Below the pieces are notes generated by a model, which did not search any database, was not told where the DNA came from, and saw nothing but the letters and a program-made list of their open reading frames with translations. Position numbers and translations under genes: made by a program. This document shows, one piece after another, positions 1 to 11,872 of a stretch of DNA of 64,000 nt. The DNA is from Toxonevra muliebris. Its lineage: Eukaryota > Arthropoda > Insecta > Diptera > Pallopteridae. The stretch covers positions 64,926,079 through 64,990,078 of the forward strand of contig OY829327.1 of assembly GCA_963691655.1 (NCBI GenBank), written 5' to 3'. Every line of letters begins with the position of its first letter. Position 1 is the first letter of the stretch.

Positions 1-422
1 TAGCTATTGCTTATTTACATTGTAATTAGTTATATACAAAAAAAATAAAATAAAATGAGCTCCTTCTGCATATGATGTGATTACCTACTTTACATATTAT
101 TGTTTACTTCATTATAAAAGTTTTAGTTTTTATGTTCCAAAAAGTGCAACCACGGGTTTTTTTAATTTATCGTTTTCTATTTTCAATGCACTTTCACGTT
201 TTTTGCACTTCAATTAAGAAAGAACAAACTAAAAAATAAAATAAATTATGCAATAAAACAATACAGAAAAACCAAAAACCATTTCTGATATGTTCCACTT
301 TTCCATTGATATAGTATAGTAAGCAACCATAATAATTCCGCAATATATAATTAAACACACACTTAAAAACTCACATACTACGAAACCTCCTAAGACACCT
401 ACGTGGCATTTGAACTTAATTT
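1..422. other. Unassigned AT-rich sequence
   Basis: No gene or complete element is recognised. Bases 50-85 (TGAGCTCC...CATATGATGTGATTAC) resemble bases 2322-2362, so both are probably scraps of one dispersed repeat. Confidence 0.4.
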
Positions 423-1260
423 TTATCAAAAATATCGGGTATTTAAAAGTATCGACATAAAGTGAGGAACAGTATGTAAAGCTGAAGCATGAAGTAACAA
501 TCTGTTAAAAGTAAAATGTATACATTTTCATTGTAATCAAACACAATGGGTGCGTTTCCCGGGTGAAAAATAAAAAAATGTTGATTTCAAAGTGTGTCTC
601 AGAAACGCGTCGCTGAGTTAAAATGTATACATTTTACCTTCAGCTTCAGCTTCACGTTCTGTTCCTCACTTAAATGTACTCAATACCTAAAATATCGAGT
701 TTCGATACCTAATGCAAAAAAATCATAAAGTGCGCTTAAAAAATTTGCGAATCATGTATAAATTGTTATTAATTTTTCGAAATATGTACATAAGTACATG
801 TAGATATTTATTTAATATAGAAACATATCGCACCCTAACTACAAAAGTGGCACAACTCAAAATTGAAAACTTTTCAAAAAACGAAAAAAAACTGATTTTA
901 TAATAAAATTATGTATTATTTTCCATAACATAAGTTTTAGTAAGAAAAACGGAATTCCAAAGTTTTGCTTCGCTGTATCGTTGATGATTATAAATTTTTT
1001 AATTAAAATTTAATGATTAGTAGTCCGAAATTAATGATACTAAAAATGGTGGCGTCGTTTTTTATCTGCCATCTTTCAGCGTTGCATTTTTTAGTAATAA
1101 TTTTTGCACTGGAAATTTTGAGAAGTATCGAATTTCGATACCAGCATCAATGTACTCAATGAGTACAAGTTCTCATAATGAAAATATCGAGTAAAAAAGT
1201 ATCGGGTTTTGGGGTAAAAGTATCGATTACTCAAAGTACCGATGCCATTTTCCTAGCCAG
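423..1260. repeat. Degenerate TATCGA-rich repeat, probably hAT-type MITE
   Basis: Both sides of the small element at 459-672 carry many copies of TATCGA / ATCGATA-type motifs (for example near 433-455, 690-710 and 1130-1245). The same vocabulary fills the element at 15999-16765. I infer an old related MITE that was later interrupted. No clear ends or TSD are visible. Confidence 0.35.
459..672. mobile_element. Small palindromic MITE
   Basis: The ends are inverted copies: AAGTGAGGAACAG on the left and CTGTTCCTCACTT on the right. The similarity continues inward through the GCTGAAGC/GCTTCAGC and ATGTATACATTTT segments. At about 210 bp it has no coding capacity. Superfamily is not clear and no convincing TSD is seen. 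It sits inside the TATCGA-rich repeat, so it is the younger insertion. Confidence 0.6.
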
Positions 1261-1734
1261 AGGTAAAGATGATATCATATCAAAAAACTAACGAGCAATT
1301 TGTTTCAATAATATAGTTTATACATATATAATTAAGATAATTTTTATTCAGCAAACATAGATAATAAAATTTAAATTAATTTTCTTTTCGTTTCATTCAT
1401 TTTATGTTTTATCTGCTACTTGTACTAAATTTTTATTTGTATTAAGGTGTATTAATTTGCTGTTTTATGTTACTTTAGTATTAAATATCTTTTTATTTTT
1501 AAAATTTTTCATATTCCAATCCAATATGTGTAAAGTTAACGACTATATAAGACTTGGATTTAATTGTAGTTCCATACTTCTTAATAATAATATAATAATG
1601 CAAGGGCCATTCAATACAAAATAAAAACAGCCCAGTTTTGTGAAGAAACCTGCAACATATTTGGATTTTTGATGGATGAAACATTTTTGAAGTGAATATT
1701 TCTTATACGACAAAATATTCGCTAGATGTTAGAC
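1261..1734. other. Unassigned AT-rich sequence
   Basis: No gene, RNA or element ends recognised. The open frames are short and resemble no family I know. Confidence 0.4.
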
Positions 1735-1744
1735 TGTAGTCCTA

Positions 1745-1963
1745 GTTCCTCTTGTGAAAAAAAGACAATTTTTAAGAATTTTTTTTAAGGTATTTTATTA
1801 CACATTAAAGTCGGGTTTTTTTTGTAAGATTATTGAGGCTTTCATAAATACGAAAAAGATGTTTTTTTTTTTTAATTTTAATTTTACATTTAAATATTTT
1901 AATATGTATTAAAATACCTTAAAAAAATTTCTTAAAAATTGTCGGTTTTTTCACATGAAGAAC
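1745..1963. mobile_element. Palindromic MITE with 10-bp TSD, Mutator-like
   Basis: The left arm starts GTTCCTCTTGTGAAAAA and the right arm is its inverse, ending TTTTTTCACATGAAGAAC. The arms match over roughly 60 bp with few differences. Directly outside both ends is the perfect repeat TGTAGTCCTA (1735-1744 and 1964-1973). A 9-10 bp TSD with long TIRs is the pattern of Mutator-like MITEs. The element is 219 bp and non-coding. Confidence 0.7.
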
Positions 1964-1973
1964 TGTAGTCCTA

Positions 1974-4689
1974 CTTTAAACGGCCCCCGCTTTTGTCTCC
2001 AATCCTTCGTGCAAAAATACAATCGGGAGAACAACATCAAAGATAACAAATTTACTCTTTGACTTTCTTGTGCTCTTGATCTCTTCCTTTTTAACTAATA
2101 CTCTCTTATTTATACAAGCATAATTGCACTTTGTAATTAATAAATTATGTGCTGTTTACAAGTACGCGACGACGATTTCTGCCTCCTCTTTTTTATTTTT
2201 TGGGTTATATGGTACAGTTTTTTTTTCTTATGGTTCAGAAGTTTAAAGATATTAGTGGATAAAAATGGTTGCGTCAGGATTGATAACATCTCGTAAAGTG
2301 GCAATATTGAAAAAAAAAACTAAAATGAGTCCGTTCTGCACTCATCACATGATGTGATAACATTCTTTCTCTACAAGACAAGGCTGATGGAAACTCTAAT
2401 ACAGTATCAAAATTTTTAGCTTCACTAACACAATTTCAAAATTTCTTATGGTCTATAGAAATAATGATAAATAAAGACAACATGATTGAATCATTCAATT
2501 TTGTATGTCTTACTCATTCTTGCATTGTCAAAAGGCCGTAAATAGTGTAGCAAACATTGCAAGAGTGAAAAAAAAACGTTAACACATTCAATGCACTTTA
2601 ATGGCAAAAACCTTCAAAGTAGCAAAAATACGAAATGGTAAATGTTCCGCAATCGGCAAATGTTAAAAAGATTCAAAAATCATACGCAAAATCTGACCAT
2701 AAATATATGTTTTCGGCAGTTTTTTGCAGCTTTCGCTGAGGTCTTTCAAAATATCCCATACTTTGGAAATTGTAATTTTTATGAGTTTCCATTTTTGATA
2801 ATAATTATATTCGATAAAAATCATTTTAAATTTTTAATATTGAAGAATAAAAATAAAGAAGGAAAATAAACATCATCATAATTTTTATTTATTGAAGAAT
2901 ATAAATTAGTCATTTGGATTATTTTTGAAATTTAATTTTCACAAATTAAATGGATTTTCACGAATTATAGTAATTAAATAAAAGTACTTTTTGCTATCCC
3001 CATCAGCTTATAGGTGAGGTTTAGTATTAATAACTATATTCGCGAATACAGACCCTTTTAAGTGGAATATTAAAGACGCCATTCTGAATTTTTAATTTTG
3101 CCATGTTTTATTTGAAAGATTATTTGCTTACAAACATTTTTGTGTATACATGTTTATTATCATTGCTCACAATTTTGGGCAGGTGTGAAATTTAAGTATA
3201 TGTTGGCTTTAGGCCACAACAGATTTGAAAGGATTAATTAAATGTTTACTCAAATTCATTCAATCACATACGAAAACTACATACATACATCCATAAGTTT
3301 TGTGAGATAAAAAATAAATCTGCTACACTGTCTTACATGCAATCGCGTAAATACTATTTATTGTGCTTGTTACACTCACTCACTAAAGAAAAATGTGATG
3401 TAAGCAGCACAGTTGAAATTATCGATCTTGAGCATTGTATATGTGCAACATTACAACATAGGTACAAGAACAATAATTCAAAAATTTACAGTAAGCAGCA
3501 ACTTCTGCACAAGCAACAAATAAACATGAAAAAGTTTCAGAAGAAGGTGGTGGCGTCAGTGGCGATAGAACCTACATTTCCATATCTGTGACCAGAAATC
3601 TAATCTTTTGTAAATGCCTATGAGAATGCAAGATCCCGATCGCATATCCGTAAGTGTAGCTAAATGCTAAAAGATACCGAGAAAAAAGGAGAGGAAAAAG
3701 ACTAAAACACAATGCATTGAACTTAAGTTAATAAATCTACGCTTTGTAATTAGAAACGCATCCTGCAGGTATTTTTATGAAGTTGCATCATTTGCAGACT
3801 GAAATACCTACATACATACATATGCATGTATGTATATAAGAAGGTGTGCATGTATATACAAATTTATGCATTCATTTCAATGGAAGCGGGATGGACGCAT
3901 ATTAAGTGCACATAACTTACCTACAATGGCTTTTTCAGTTTTTCGTTTTATTTAGGTCGGATCAGCGCGCATAGAGAAAATTAAGAATCACAAAATTGAT
4001 TCGTTGAAGCGATTTTTTGTGCGATCTTAAATTCAATTGTAAACTTATCTTGTATGCCGAAAACGTTTATCGAGTGGGAGTGTGAGTTGAATTGAGTTGG
4101 TTTTGGTATTTTTACCTTTTTCTGCAAAAACAATTTTGACCCTGCACTAATTTCCATCCGTTTTGCAATTGAAAAAGCAGCTGTCGATCCCCAGAAAAAG
4201 AGACAACGTAGAAAGCGATAAAAAGCAAGCCTAAAAACATTTTGCAAACACGTTTAATATTTTACATTGAGATTATTTATTATACGAAATGCCTTCAATA
4301 CTTTGAAGCAGCGATGCAGTAAGGAGCCCTGTAAATTATTTATATATAAATTATTTAATAACTCAGCTCATTGAAATAACAATACGATTTTTAATTTTAA
4401 CTGGTTCTTAATATTGCTGTTTAATGTAATTTAATTATTATTTCTTTGAATAATATTCAACAACAGGATTTGGTTACGTTCATTAAGCAGATTGCGTTTA
4501 CCTCAGTACTTTATTACATTTTGAAAATTGTCAGCTAATTCTAAGATCCACTCTTGTCTCTTATTCTAAGATCTACAAGATCGCGGCGCTGCTAATTGTA
4601 TTGAATAAAATTTTATAACGTTTAATAAAAATTTCTCTCTTTTCTTTCTTTGCATTTATTCGAAACAAATAACTTTTCCTAGTATATAG
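1974..4689. other. Unassigned intergenic sequence
   Basis: Nothing in this stretch is recognised as a gene. It has ATGTATGTAT-type microsatellite near 3790-3860 and a dispersed-repeat scrap near 2322-2362. The longest open frames (3337-3591 plus strand, 3981-4247 minus strand) show no family motif and are most likely chance. Confidence 0.4.
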
Positions 4690-5135
4690 TAGCTGTGTTT
4701 TATTCGCCAGTCAGTTTAACATGTGCGAATAAAACGACCAAGTTGTTAAGTCTCTTTTTCGTTATAATGTTATTCACAATGAAACTGCTCAGCAGCTAGA
4801 GTTGAAACATTTTAATGGATCCCAGTCATTGGGGTCAATCGCGGGCATTGTTTTTAGTTTTTACTCTTTATAAGAATATTTAACGATGATTTTAACTTAT
4901 TTTCACCGCCAGACATTTCAAATATTTTCCTTTTCTGTTTTTTGCTAAACTGTCATGCTTCTTGTTTCGCTATTAGCAGTTCACAATAGAATTTGAAGTA
5001 GTTAAACAACTTGTTAAGTATACATAACAGCTATATTTATACGTGTTATCTCTGCTGCTTTATTGTTGTTTTTCCATACAATTATCGCTGCTAGTTATAC
5101 GTAACTAGAAGCAAGTGGCGAATAAAACGCAGCTA
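4690..5135. mobile_element. TIR MITE (TAGCTG...TTTTATTCGCCA ends)
   Basis: The left end TAGCTGTGTTTTATTCGCCA is mirrored by the right end TGGCGAATAAAACGCAGCTA, with one mismatch. It is non-coding and 446 bp long. The flanks GTATATAG and GTATTAGA are similar enough to be a decayed 8-bp duplication, which would suggest hAT, but this is weak. Confidence 0.6.
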
Positions 5136-5290
5136 GTATTAGAAACATTTAAAAATATGTTAAGGGGTTAAGTTAGGGCTACTATACATGGCCGAATTAA
5201 GGGTTATTGGCACTCTAACCAGTGTTATTGGGTATATAGCTTGAAAATGAGTGATTTACAATTAATGGCTTATTTAGATTTCGTTGGAAT

Positions 5291-6371
5291 CAGGGCCGTA
5301 GCCAGAAATTTTTTTCAGGAGGGTTTTTCATTCGAAGAAAATATTCATAAATAATTTTTATCAAATTGATTTTTAAATACAATAAATTAAATCGATGATA
5401 CATTTGATGGACCCTATCAGACTAAGGACAAAAGTAGATAAATGCCTTAAGACTTTAGAAAAAATTTTCCGATTTTTTTTAATCTTAACCTCAAAAATAT
5501 GGCCAAAAGCGACAAGAAATTCACTGAATAATCAAATTAAATTTTTAAATTGTTTAATGCATTTTTTTATCGCGAAGGACATAATTTCGTTGACTCATTG
5601 AATTCCCACTACTGATGATGTACCCAACCTCAAAAAAATTACCAAAAATAGTAGAGGCTCATTTTTTTCAAATGATCATTATTGGGAATTTGGGCCATTA
5701 TCAATGATAAGGAACCCGGATGAGGTTGGCTTATATTCCCTAAATTCTTTAAATTCTTGAAGTCACAGCATTGAAAGAAATCTTTCTAGACGTGGTGCCC
5801 TGAGCAATAATGGGTCAAAAAATTAATTATATTTTAAGATTTTCTCCTAAAACTGCTAATAAGATGGAATTTTTGCGAAAGAATTTTTCACGTTGAACAC
5901 GAATCTGAGGTCAAAAACTTTCCATCACGTCACATTTTAGGAAAAAAATGAGGTCAAGCAAGTCTAATTTTACAAGGATCCGATAATTTTTTATATTTTT
6001 TATTAATTTTTAAGCTTTTCAAACTGATTCAGGACGAAACTTTAAACCATAAATAGTTACTGACCTAGAAAAACTATGAATGCAGGAGTGCTCAGTATCA
6101 CCTTCTCTTTTTGAATCCGTGGTCAAACCTCATGTCGAAGAAAACAAATCGGATTTGATTGCATAGTGTAACTAAGATTTCAAATTTATTTTTTATATAT
6201 CACTTTTTAGAAAAAAAAACCGATAGAAGTAAAAAATATCGTAAAATGGATTTTATTTTGACTTTTTCCCCATCCATTTGCAATTAATCTCAAAAATTTG
6301 AATAAAGTTTCCACATTTCAAGGGGGGAGGGGATCAGAACCCCCAAAACCTCCCCCCTAAATACGGCCTTG
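5291..6371. mobile_element. Non-autonomous hAT-type element (CAGGGCCGTA ends)
   Basis: The left end is CAGGGCCGTAGCCAGAAA. The right end TAAATACGGCCTTG is its approximate inverse, preceded by C/G-rich runs at 6321-6358. CAGGGCCGTA ends are familiar from hAT elements in general. The flanking octamers GTTGGAAT and GTTGTGAT agree at six of eight positions, consistent with an old 8-bp TSD. No transposase frame remains inside. Confidence 0.55.
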
Positions 6372-6439
6372 GTTGTGATTATGTATGTATGCCAAAGTGT
6401 AAACAACATAACCTAATAAACAGTAAACTTTCCATCTTT

Positions 6440-7080
6440 AATTCGAAAAAAGTGCTACCAATTGCTGTCGGAATTTTGGGTGAATATGTATACTCCATCG
6501 ATTAAAACAGGTAAATTCTGGTTTTAACGCTTTAAAAGTGGAGATTTTGACATGGAAGCCAAGGAACGCCCTGGCCAATTCCTTCGAAGATGAAGAATTG
6601 GAGGTAGTACTCGATGAAGACTCGTTCCAAACACAAGAGGAACCTGCAATAAAATTGGGAGTTACGCAAGCAGCAATTTCCATGCGCCTGAAATCGTTGG
6701 GGTTCATTTAAAAGGAAGGAAACTGGGTGCCATACGATTTAAAGTCGAGAGACGTCGAAAGGCGCTTTTTCATGTCTGAGGTGCTGCTTCAGCGCTTTAA
6801 AAATAAGTCGATTTTGCATCGAACTATTACTGGCGACGAAAAAAGGTTTTATTACGAAAACAACTAATTTCTTTGAAGAGAACAGTGACCGAAAAACGAA
6901 AAAAATATGCGATCAGGCAGGAGACAGTAATTTTCCAATATGATAATGAGCGACTTCATGTTGCTAGACCGGTTTAAAACTGTTGGGAAAATAATGGATG
7001 GGAAGTTTGCCTTACCCGCCGTATGCACCACATGGGTGCTAATATCCATCCACCCCCATTAACACTGAAAAATCAAGAAT
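6440..7080 (+). pseudogene. mariner transposase remnant
   Basis: Reading the plus strand in shifting frames gives a mariner transposase. It begins with an HTH region (FKSGDFDMEAKERPGQ, then DEDSFQTQEEPA and LGVTQAAISMRLKSLGF). The linker GNWVPYDLKSRDVERRF follows, then ITGDEKRFYYEN with the first catalytic Asp. FQYDNERLHVARPV, with the second Asp, comes next. The third catalytic region is ruined after YPPYAP-like sequence. Several stops and frameshifts separate these blocks, so the copy is dead. Neither terminus is clear. The closest match is the mariner branch with the VPYEL...RDVERRF signature; the exact subfamily is uncertain. Confidence 0.8.
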
Positions 7081-7114
7081 AACCGAACCACTTGGACTTT
7101 GTTATATAATTAAG

Positions 7115-8800
7115 TAGTGTCCCTAGGTCAGTTGACTCCAAGTCAGATAGGTCGTCTAGGAATTATTGACCCAGAGCATTTTTCCTACAGACAGTCAAGG
7201 CTAGGTAAAAGCATAAGAAGTGTGAAAGGAATTCCTCCTCCTCTTCATCCCTGCAACTTCTGCAAAAGTCATTTGAGGGCACACCCAATCTAACTGCGTG
7301 TGCAACTATAAGGCAATGGCCAGTTATTACTGCCACGGCTTTGCAAATTTTGTCTTCTACTGAATGATAAAAGCTTCTTAGAGCGTTTGGAGTTGTACTC
7401 TGGCCATACCTGCTTGGCGATTTTGCATGTGTGTCCTGTCTGCCATCTCACCTTCTACTGGTTAAAGAACTCCGTTTAAATACTAAGCTTGCAGGTTCCG
7501 AGTGGGATTCCCGGGTAGTTTTTAAATTGTAATAGCGGCATTTTCGTGCTTAATCTAGTTAACTTAATCGGAACTGGAACCCATGTAAGGTATACGTTGA
7601 GTTCATCGGCCACTTCATTGAGTAATCGCCGACTATCAAAAGCCACCTTGGAGGTCAGTGATGTACTGGCTAGGGATTTGATAGCAGGTTGGCTGTAGCT
7701 GAGAGTGAAAATATCATGTCCTGATACTTTATTGCATTTCAGGAAGTTCGCTACTACTTGCATAGCCACGACCTCAGCTTGGAAGACGCTGCAGTGGTCA
7801 GGCAGACGAAAGGACAAGCCTAACCCTAACTGCTCAGAAAAAACCCCTCCCCCTAACCTTCTTTGTGTAAGCTCTTTTAGAATCAAAGATTTTTCGATAC
7901 TGTAAACTAATGAATGAAGGGCAGTTTCTACTGACTTGCCCTTGGTGTAAGCATGTTGAGATGTAGATATTATTCTGGGACTTATGTCCTGCCTAATGAA
8001 AGTATCTGTAAGTCGCTCAAGAGTCATTAAGAGATGAAGTAAGACTAATCGGTCGGAAGTGGTTAGCTTTGTCATGAGAACTCTTCCCTCCTTTGGGTAT
8101 GAAGACTACTTTAGTATTCGTCCATAGCTTTGGAATATAGGTTAGCTGTGAGCAACTGTTAAAGATAACTTCTAACCAAATGATGACTGGAATAATACCA
8201 TCCGGCCCAGGTGCTTTAAATGGTTTAAAACTATGCAAAGCTCAATATATCCTTTCCTTACTAAGAACTTTAGGGGCGAGTGAGTTGTTGGGAAGTGTAC
8301 TCGCCGATTCTCTGTTTCCCGACTGCAAACAACCGGGAAAGTGAGTATCGAAAAGGAGTTCAAGACTCTCGAGACTCGACATGGTCCTTTCTCCATTTGG
8401 CTTTAAAATGTACCCAAGAGTTGATGGACTGGAAGCTAGGATTTTACGCAGACGACTTGCTTCGGCGACACCGCCAACATTGTTGCAGTATCCCTCCTAA
8501 GACTGTCGTTTGGTCTTTCTAATTAGTTTCTTAAAACCCCTTAGGTTATCTTTATAGCTGAGCCATTCATTGGTTCTTTTTGACTGAGTAAACAGTTTCC
8601 TACGTTTTTTCCTGAGGAGAATGATCTCGTCAGACCACCATGGTGGTTTGACTTTGCCCCTAGGTTTTACTATAGGGCATGGACGCCTTGTTGCAAGCAT
8701 TGGTTAGAGTTTTTACCATCTCATCCAGTAGATTTTTCGAAGTGGGAATGGAAGGGTTAACAATTGGAAGTTTTTTCAAAAGGCCAGCTTGATACTGATA
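7115..8800 (-). pseudogene. LOA/I-type LINE ORF2 fragment, palm deleted
   Basis: On the minus strand the blocks run in ORF2 order. They are: a linker (KPPWWSDEIILLRKKRRKL, about 8640-8590), the start of the reverse transcriptase (KPFKAPGPDGIIPVI, then NTKVVFIPKGGKSS and HFRPISLTS, 8238-8030), and RT fingers (STSQHAYTKGKSVETALHSL, about 7960-7905). The frame then jumps at about 7860 straight into an RNase H domain (VFQAEVVAMQ, SYSQPAIKSL, LTWVPVP). The palm with its YADD box is missing. The RNase H Asp before SQPA is replaced (SYSQ), and a Cys-rich tail (FCRSCRDEEEE) is readable near 7265-7215. It resembles the LINE at 29998-35851 but is a different, older family member. Confidence 0.8.
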
Positions 8801-8809
8801 TGTATGATT

Positions 8810-9335
8810 ATGTTAATATTACTCTCTGTTACTAATTATTCTCTTTGCCTTTGTTAAGTATTTTAATATTGAATAAAGCAGTCGTAAAACCAAACTAAGT
8901 AGACCTGCAAGCATAAACCACAGATACTTACCCCAATAAATTTACCTTTTGCTCATGAAAGGAGCTACGCTTGATGGTCAGAGAAGGAATGTTCTTTTGA
9001 AACCCTCCAGTCTTTGATGAGCCGATCATTAACTGACAAGAGTTATGCACCATACACGACTACATCTCACAAATTATAAAAACAACTTGTTCTTATGGAG
9101 ACGATTATTTTGGCGACAACACGACCACATGACTATCGACCACAATTGTGGCCGTAGCCAATTTTAAATCTAATTCTAATTTGACAAGCGACAGAGAGAG
9201 AAGTGAGTTTGCTTTTGTTGTTTTGTCTGTGTTTGCTGCTGGTGGTGCCGCTTCCATTGTGTTTAGTAGCTGACTACATGGCGACAGTTGTAGCCGACAG
9301 AATTTGGTAGTCGTGTGTTCGTGTAGCTGCTGTCG
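8810..9335. other. Unassigned segment separating two LINE pieces
   Basis: This non-LINE sequence lies between the ORF2 endonuclease piece (9336-9707) and the linker/RT piece (7115-8800), so it is probably a later insertion. Segments near 9113-9160 and 9265-9345 are loosely inverted copies of each other (ACACGACCAC.../...GTAGTCGTGTG), hinting at a decayed TIR element. Exact ends cannot be placed. Confidence 0.4.
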
Positions 9336-9707
9336 TCAATGTGTATGGACCATTAGGTCTAGAACCTCCCGTCTCACCGAAGTTATAAAAGTTGGTTCGT
9401 TGCCTACGTTACAAATATCTAGGTTTGTGTTAATAATATAATTGAAAAGTGACTCACCCCTATCATTGATGCTTGAGCTCCCCCAATGCGGTGAACATTG
9501 GTGTCCCACTCCGAGAACGATGATGGCTTTGCGCCTAGCAGCCTCGGAGATCGCTCTGCGTAGTGTGTCGTGTGGTGGTGGCCCGAGTTGACCGTGAGCC
9601 ATATACACGGTTGCCAACTTTTCGATGTTTGAAAACTGGATGTGAAAATGACCGAACGGGGGGAGGGGGGGGGGGAGGGAATGTTGATTTATAGCACTGG
9701 AATACAA
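9336..9707 (-). pseudogene. LINE ORF2 endonuclease fragment
   Basis: The minus-strand frame includes VLGVGHQCSPHWGSSSINDR followed by NLDICNVGNEPTFI and RREVLDLMV. This aligns with the apurinic-type endonuclease of the nearby LINE (LLGCDANAHSTIWGS...NVRNEPTFVTRVRKEVLDI). The catalytic D-N pair of GCDAN has become GVGHQ, so the copy is inactive. It is in the right order and strand to be the upstream part of the element at 7115-8800. Confidence 0.75.
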
Positions 9708-9739
9708 TGAGAATATAACACGAATGCAAAAATCCCATT

Positions 9740-10310
9740 TTAATTTTTTTCTTATGGGAATACAGTAGTACTTACGGGTAAATATCTCATCAACTATAGT
9801 TTCAGTCGAGCCGAGCTGTTAACTCATTTTCAACCAGTGGACGAAAAATTATGGATATAACTTAGCAAATCAGCGAATATGTTATTTTACATCTTTCGAA
9901 ACTTAAATTATATTTCGTTTGGGTCAGTTCGTATTTTTACAGTCGCGGAAAGTAACTCACCAAAAACAAAAAAAATTAACGCTCGGAGGGAATATTTCAA
10001 AAGCTCGAAAATATCATTTCTTCGAATTTCAACTTGTTTTAGAATTACAGCAAAAACAATAAACGCATTCCGTGGTTTATTTACTAGGACCAGGGGAGCA
10101 CAAAAAGCACTGATATCCAGACAGTGGCTGAAAAATCGGCTACCCCCTCCTAGCCAAACTTGTTGTTTTTTCACTTTGTTTGTTTTAGGTTTATGAAATA
10201 ATGGGTAAAAGTTCCTTACAGGTTTTGGGTTCAAGATTTCAAAAAAGTAATTAGTAGTTACTTGGTCCTGTTAAATATATCACATATAATAATCACATAT
10301 TTCGAGTGTC
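9740..10310. other. Unassigned sequence
   Basis: No family motif is found in the open frames on either strand (9879-10196 plus, 9908-10234 minus). They mirror each other and look like chance. Confidence 0.4.
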
Positions 10311-10686
10311 GAAAGAAGCAGCCAAGTGTCTCGGCTCTCTAAGGCGGTGTGAGAAATATTTTAAACCGACACTGGTTTCCGATTAGCACATTAAGTCCTA
10401 ATGATGCGTATAGGCACAAAAAAGAATAATATTTTAATTCAGATAAAAAAAGTTATCAGAACACGTAATCGCTATCACTGTTGCTCTAACGTGAAGAGAG
10501 AAAGTTTAGAAAAAATAAAAAAAATTCGATAATAATCTTATCGAATATCGATAATCTTGAATTTGTGACGATAAAGACGTGTGATTGAAGATTTTTTAAA
10601 TGAAACTTAAATTAAACTTCTTTAGCGAGACTGAATCGAGATTTTGTAACGGAAGTTTTATCGCAGTTTTATCTCATGTGCTTTAG

Positions 10687-11864
10687 CAGTGTGGCCAACT
10701 TTTATTTTTCAAAATCCGCTAAATTTTAAACATCCGCTAAAAGTGTTAAAAATAAATTTTTTTATATACAGTAGAGTCACGATAAGTCGTATCCCGTTAA
10801 TTTGAAAATATCAACAATTCGTAACAAACTGCTGGTCCCTTGAAAAAATCGTTTTAATCCGCAAAAACTCTACACATTTTAGTCCCCTCGCTTCGTATTT
10901 TTTTTCAATACAAGGTCTGTTTAACCTCTTATAAATCGAGTTTGGTTGTTGACAACCTCTTATAATTCGTAATGCAAAGCAAATTTCTATGGAACTATGA
11001 TAAGGTACGCGAGAAGAGCCATAAACTAAAAAACCATTAATTTGTATTTTTCTTATTTTAACCTTACTGCGATTATATATCCCAATAATGTTCGAAAAAT
11101 TAACTAAAATTGAAGATACGGTTTCCATTTTATTTGAGTTTTCTTTAAAATACGGTTACAAACATTATGCCCCATTGGAAAACTTAAGGATAACTGTAAG
11201 GATTAAGAATCCCGGATATATTATTTTTTAAAATTTATTTTAATATTTGCATAAAATGTTGAAGAGACTCACCAGATTTTGAGGAAAAACTCGTGAGTGA
11301 AAAACTCACGTTAAATCGAAAACCTCTGTAATTCGTAAAAAATTGCTGGTCCCTGGCGATTACGAATTATTGGAATCCTGCTGTATTAAAAAGAAAATTA
11401 ATTAAATACATGTATTTTTAAAGTTTTTAATCCACAGCATTTCTAAATTATAAAACTAAAATAAGATAATGGAAAAGAAGTATTTTATACACTTTGATAA
11501 AAAAAAAAATATACAGAGTAATAATTTATAACTATCACATATCCATATCGAAGTCTATATTCTCTTCATTACTAAATGAATTTTGGTTTTTTAATCCATT
11601 TCTTATATGAAGTATAGAATTTTTCGAATTGAGTAACTTACGGTTACGAACTTTGGTTTTAAATAAGTTCATGGGTTATTGTTTTGATAAAAAAATTTTT
11701 GTTCGGATTATTCAGGAAATGGATTATTTAGTGGAGCATTTGGTGTCTTTTAAATTGAAAAAAACGCGTTAAAAACCCCGCTGACAGCCAAATCACTTTT
11801 TTCCGCGTTTTAATTTTCGAAAAGCACTCAATTTAGCGGGAAAAGCGCTGAGTTGACCACACTG
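10687..11864. mobile_element. Non-autonomous hAT element, 8-bp TSD TGCTTTAG
   Basis: The left end CAGTGTGGCCAACTTTT and the right end AGTTGACCACACTG are inverted repeats. The element is flanked by perfect TGCTTTAG copies (10679-10686 and 11865-11872). CAGTG ends and an 8-bp TSD define a hAT element. It is 1178 bp with no transposase, and a pogo-like element sits inside. The flanks resemble the second copy of a local duplication (about 12110-12245), which reads straight through and so acts as an empty site. Confidence 0.8.
10769..11383. mobile_element. pogo/Tigger-like MITE nested in hAT element
   Basis: The left end CAGTAGAGTCACGATAAGTC and the right end ATTATTGGAATCCTGCTG form imperfect TIRs of the CAGTAGA...TAATTCG type seen in insect pogo-like elements. 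Each end is bordered by TA (10767-10768, 11384-11385). Motifs ATTCGTAA...TGCTGGTCCCT recur in inverted orientation inside (near 10817-10840 and 11331-11357). The minus-strand frame at 10811-11128 does not look like a transposase. Confidence 0.65.
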
Positions 11865-11872
11865 TGCTTTAG

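Noticed and set aside
9879..10234. Overlapping open frames on both strands
   Set aside because: They mirror each other, have no family motif and lie in unassigned repeat-like DNA.
10811..11128. 105-codon minus-strand frame in the pogo-like MITE
   Set aside because: No DDE or HTH motifs; it does not resemble a pogo transposase.
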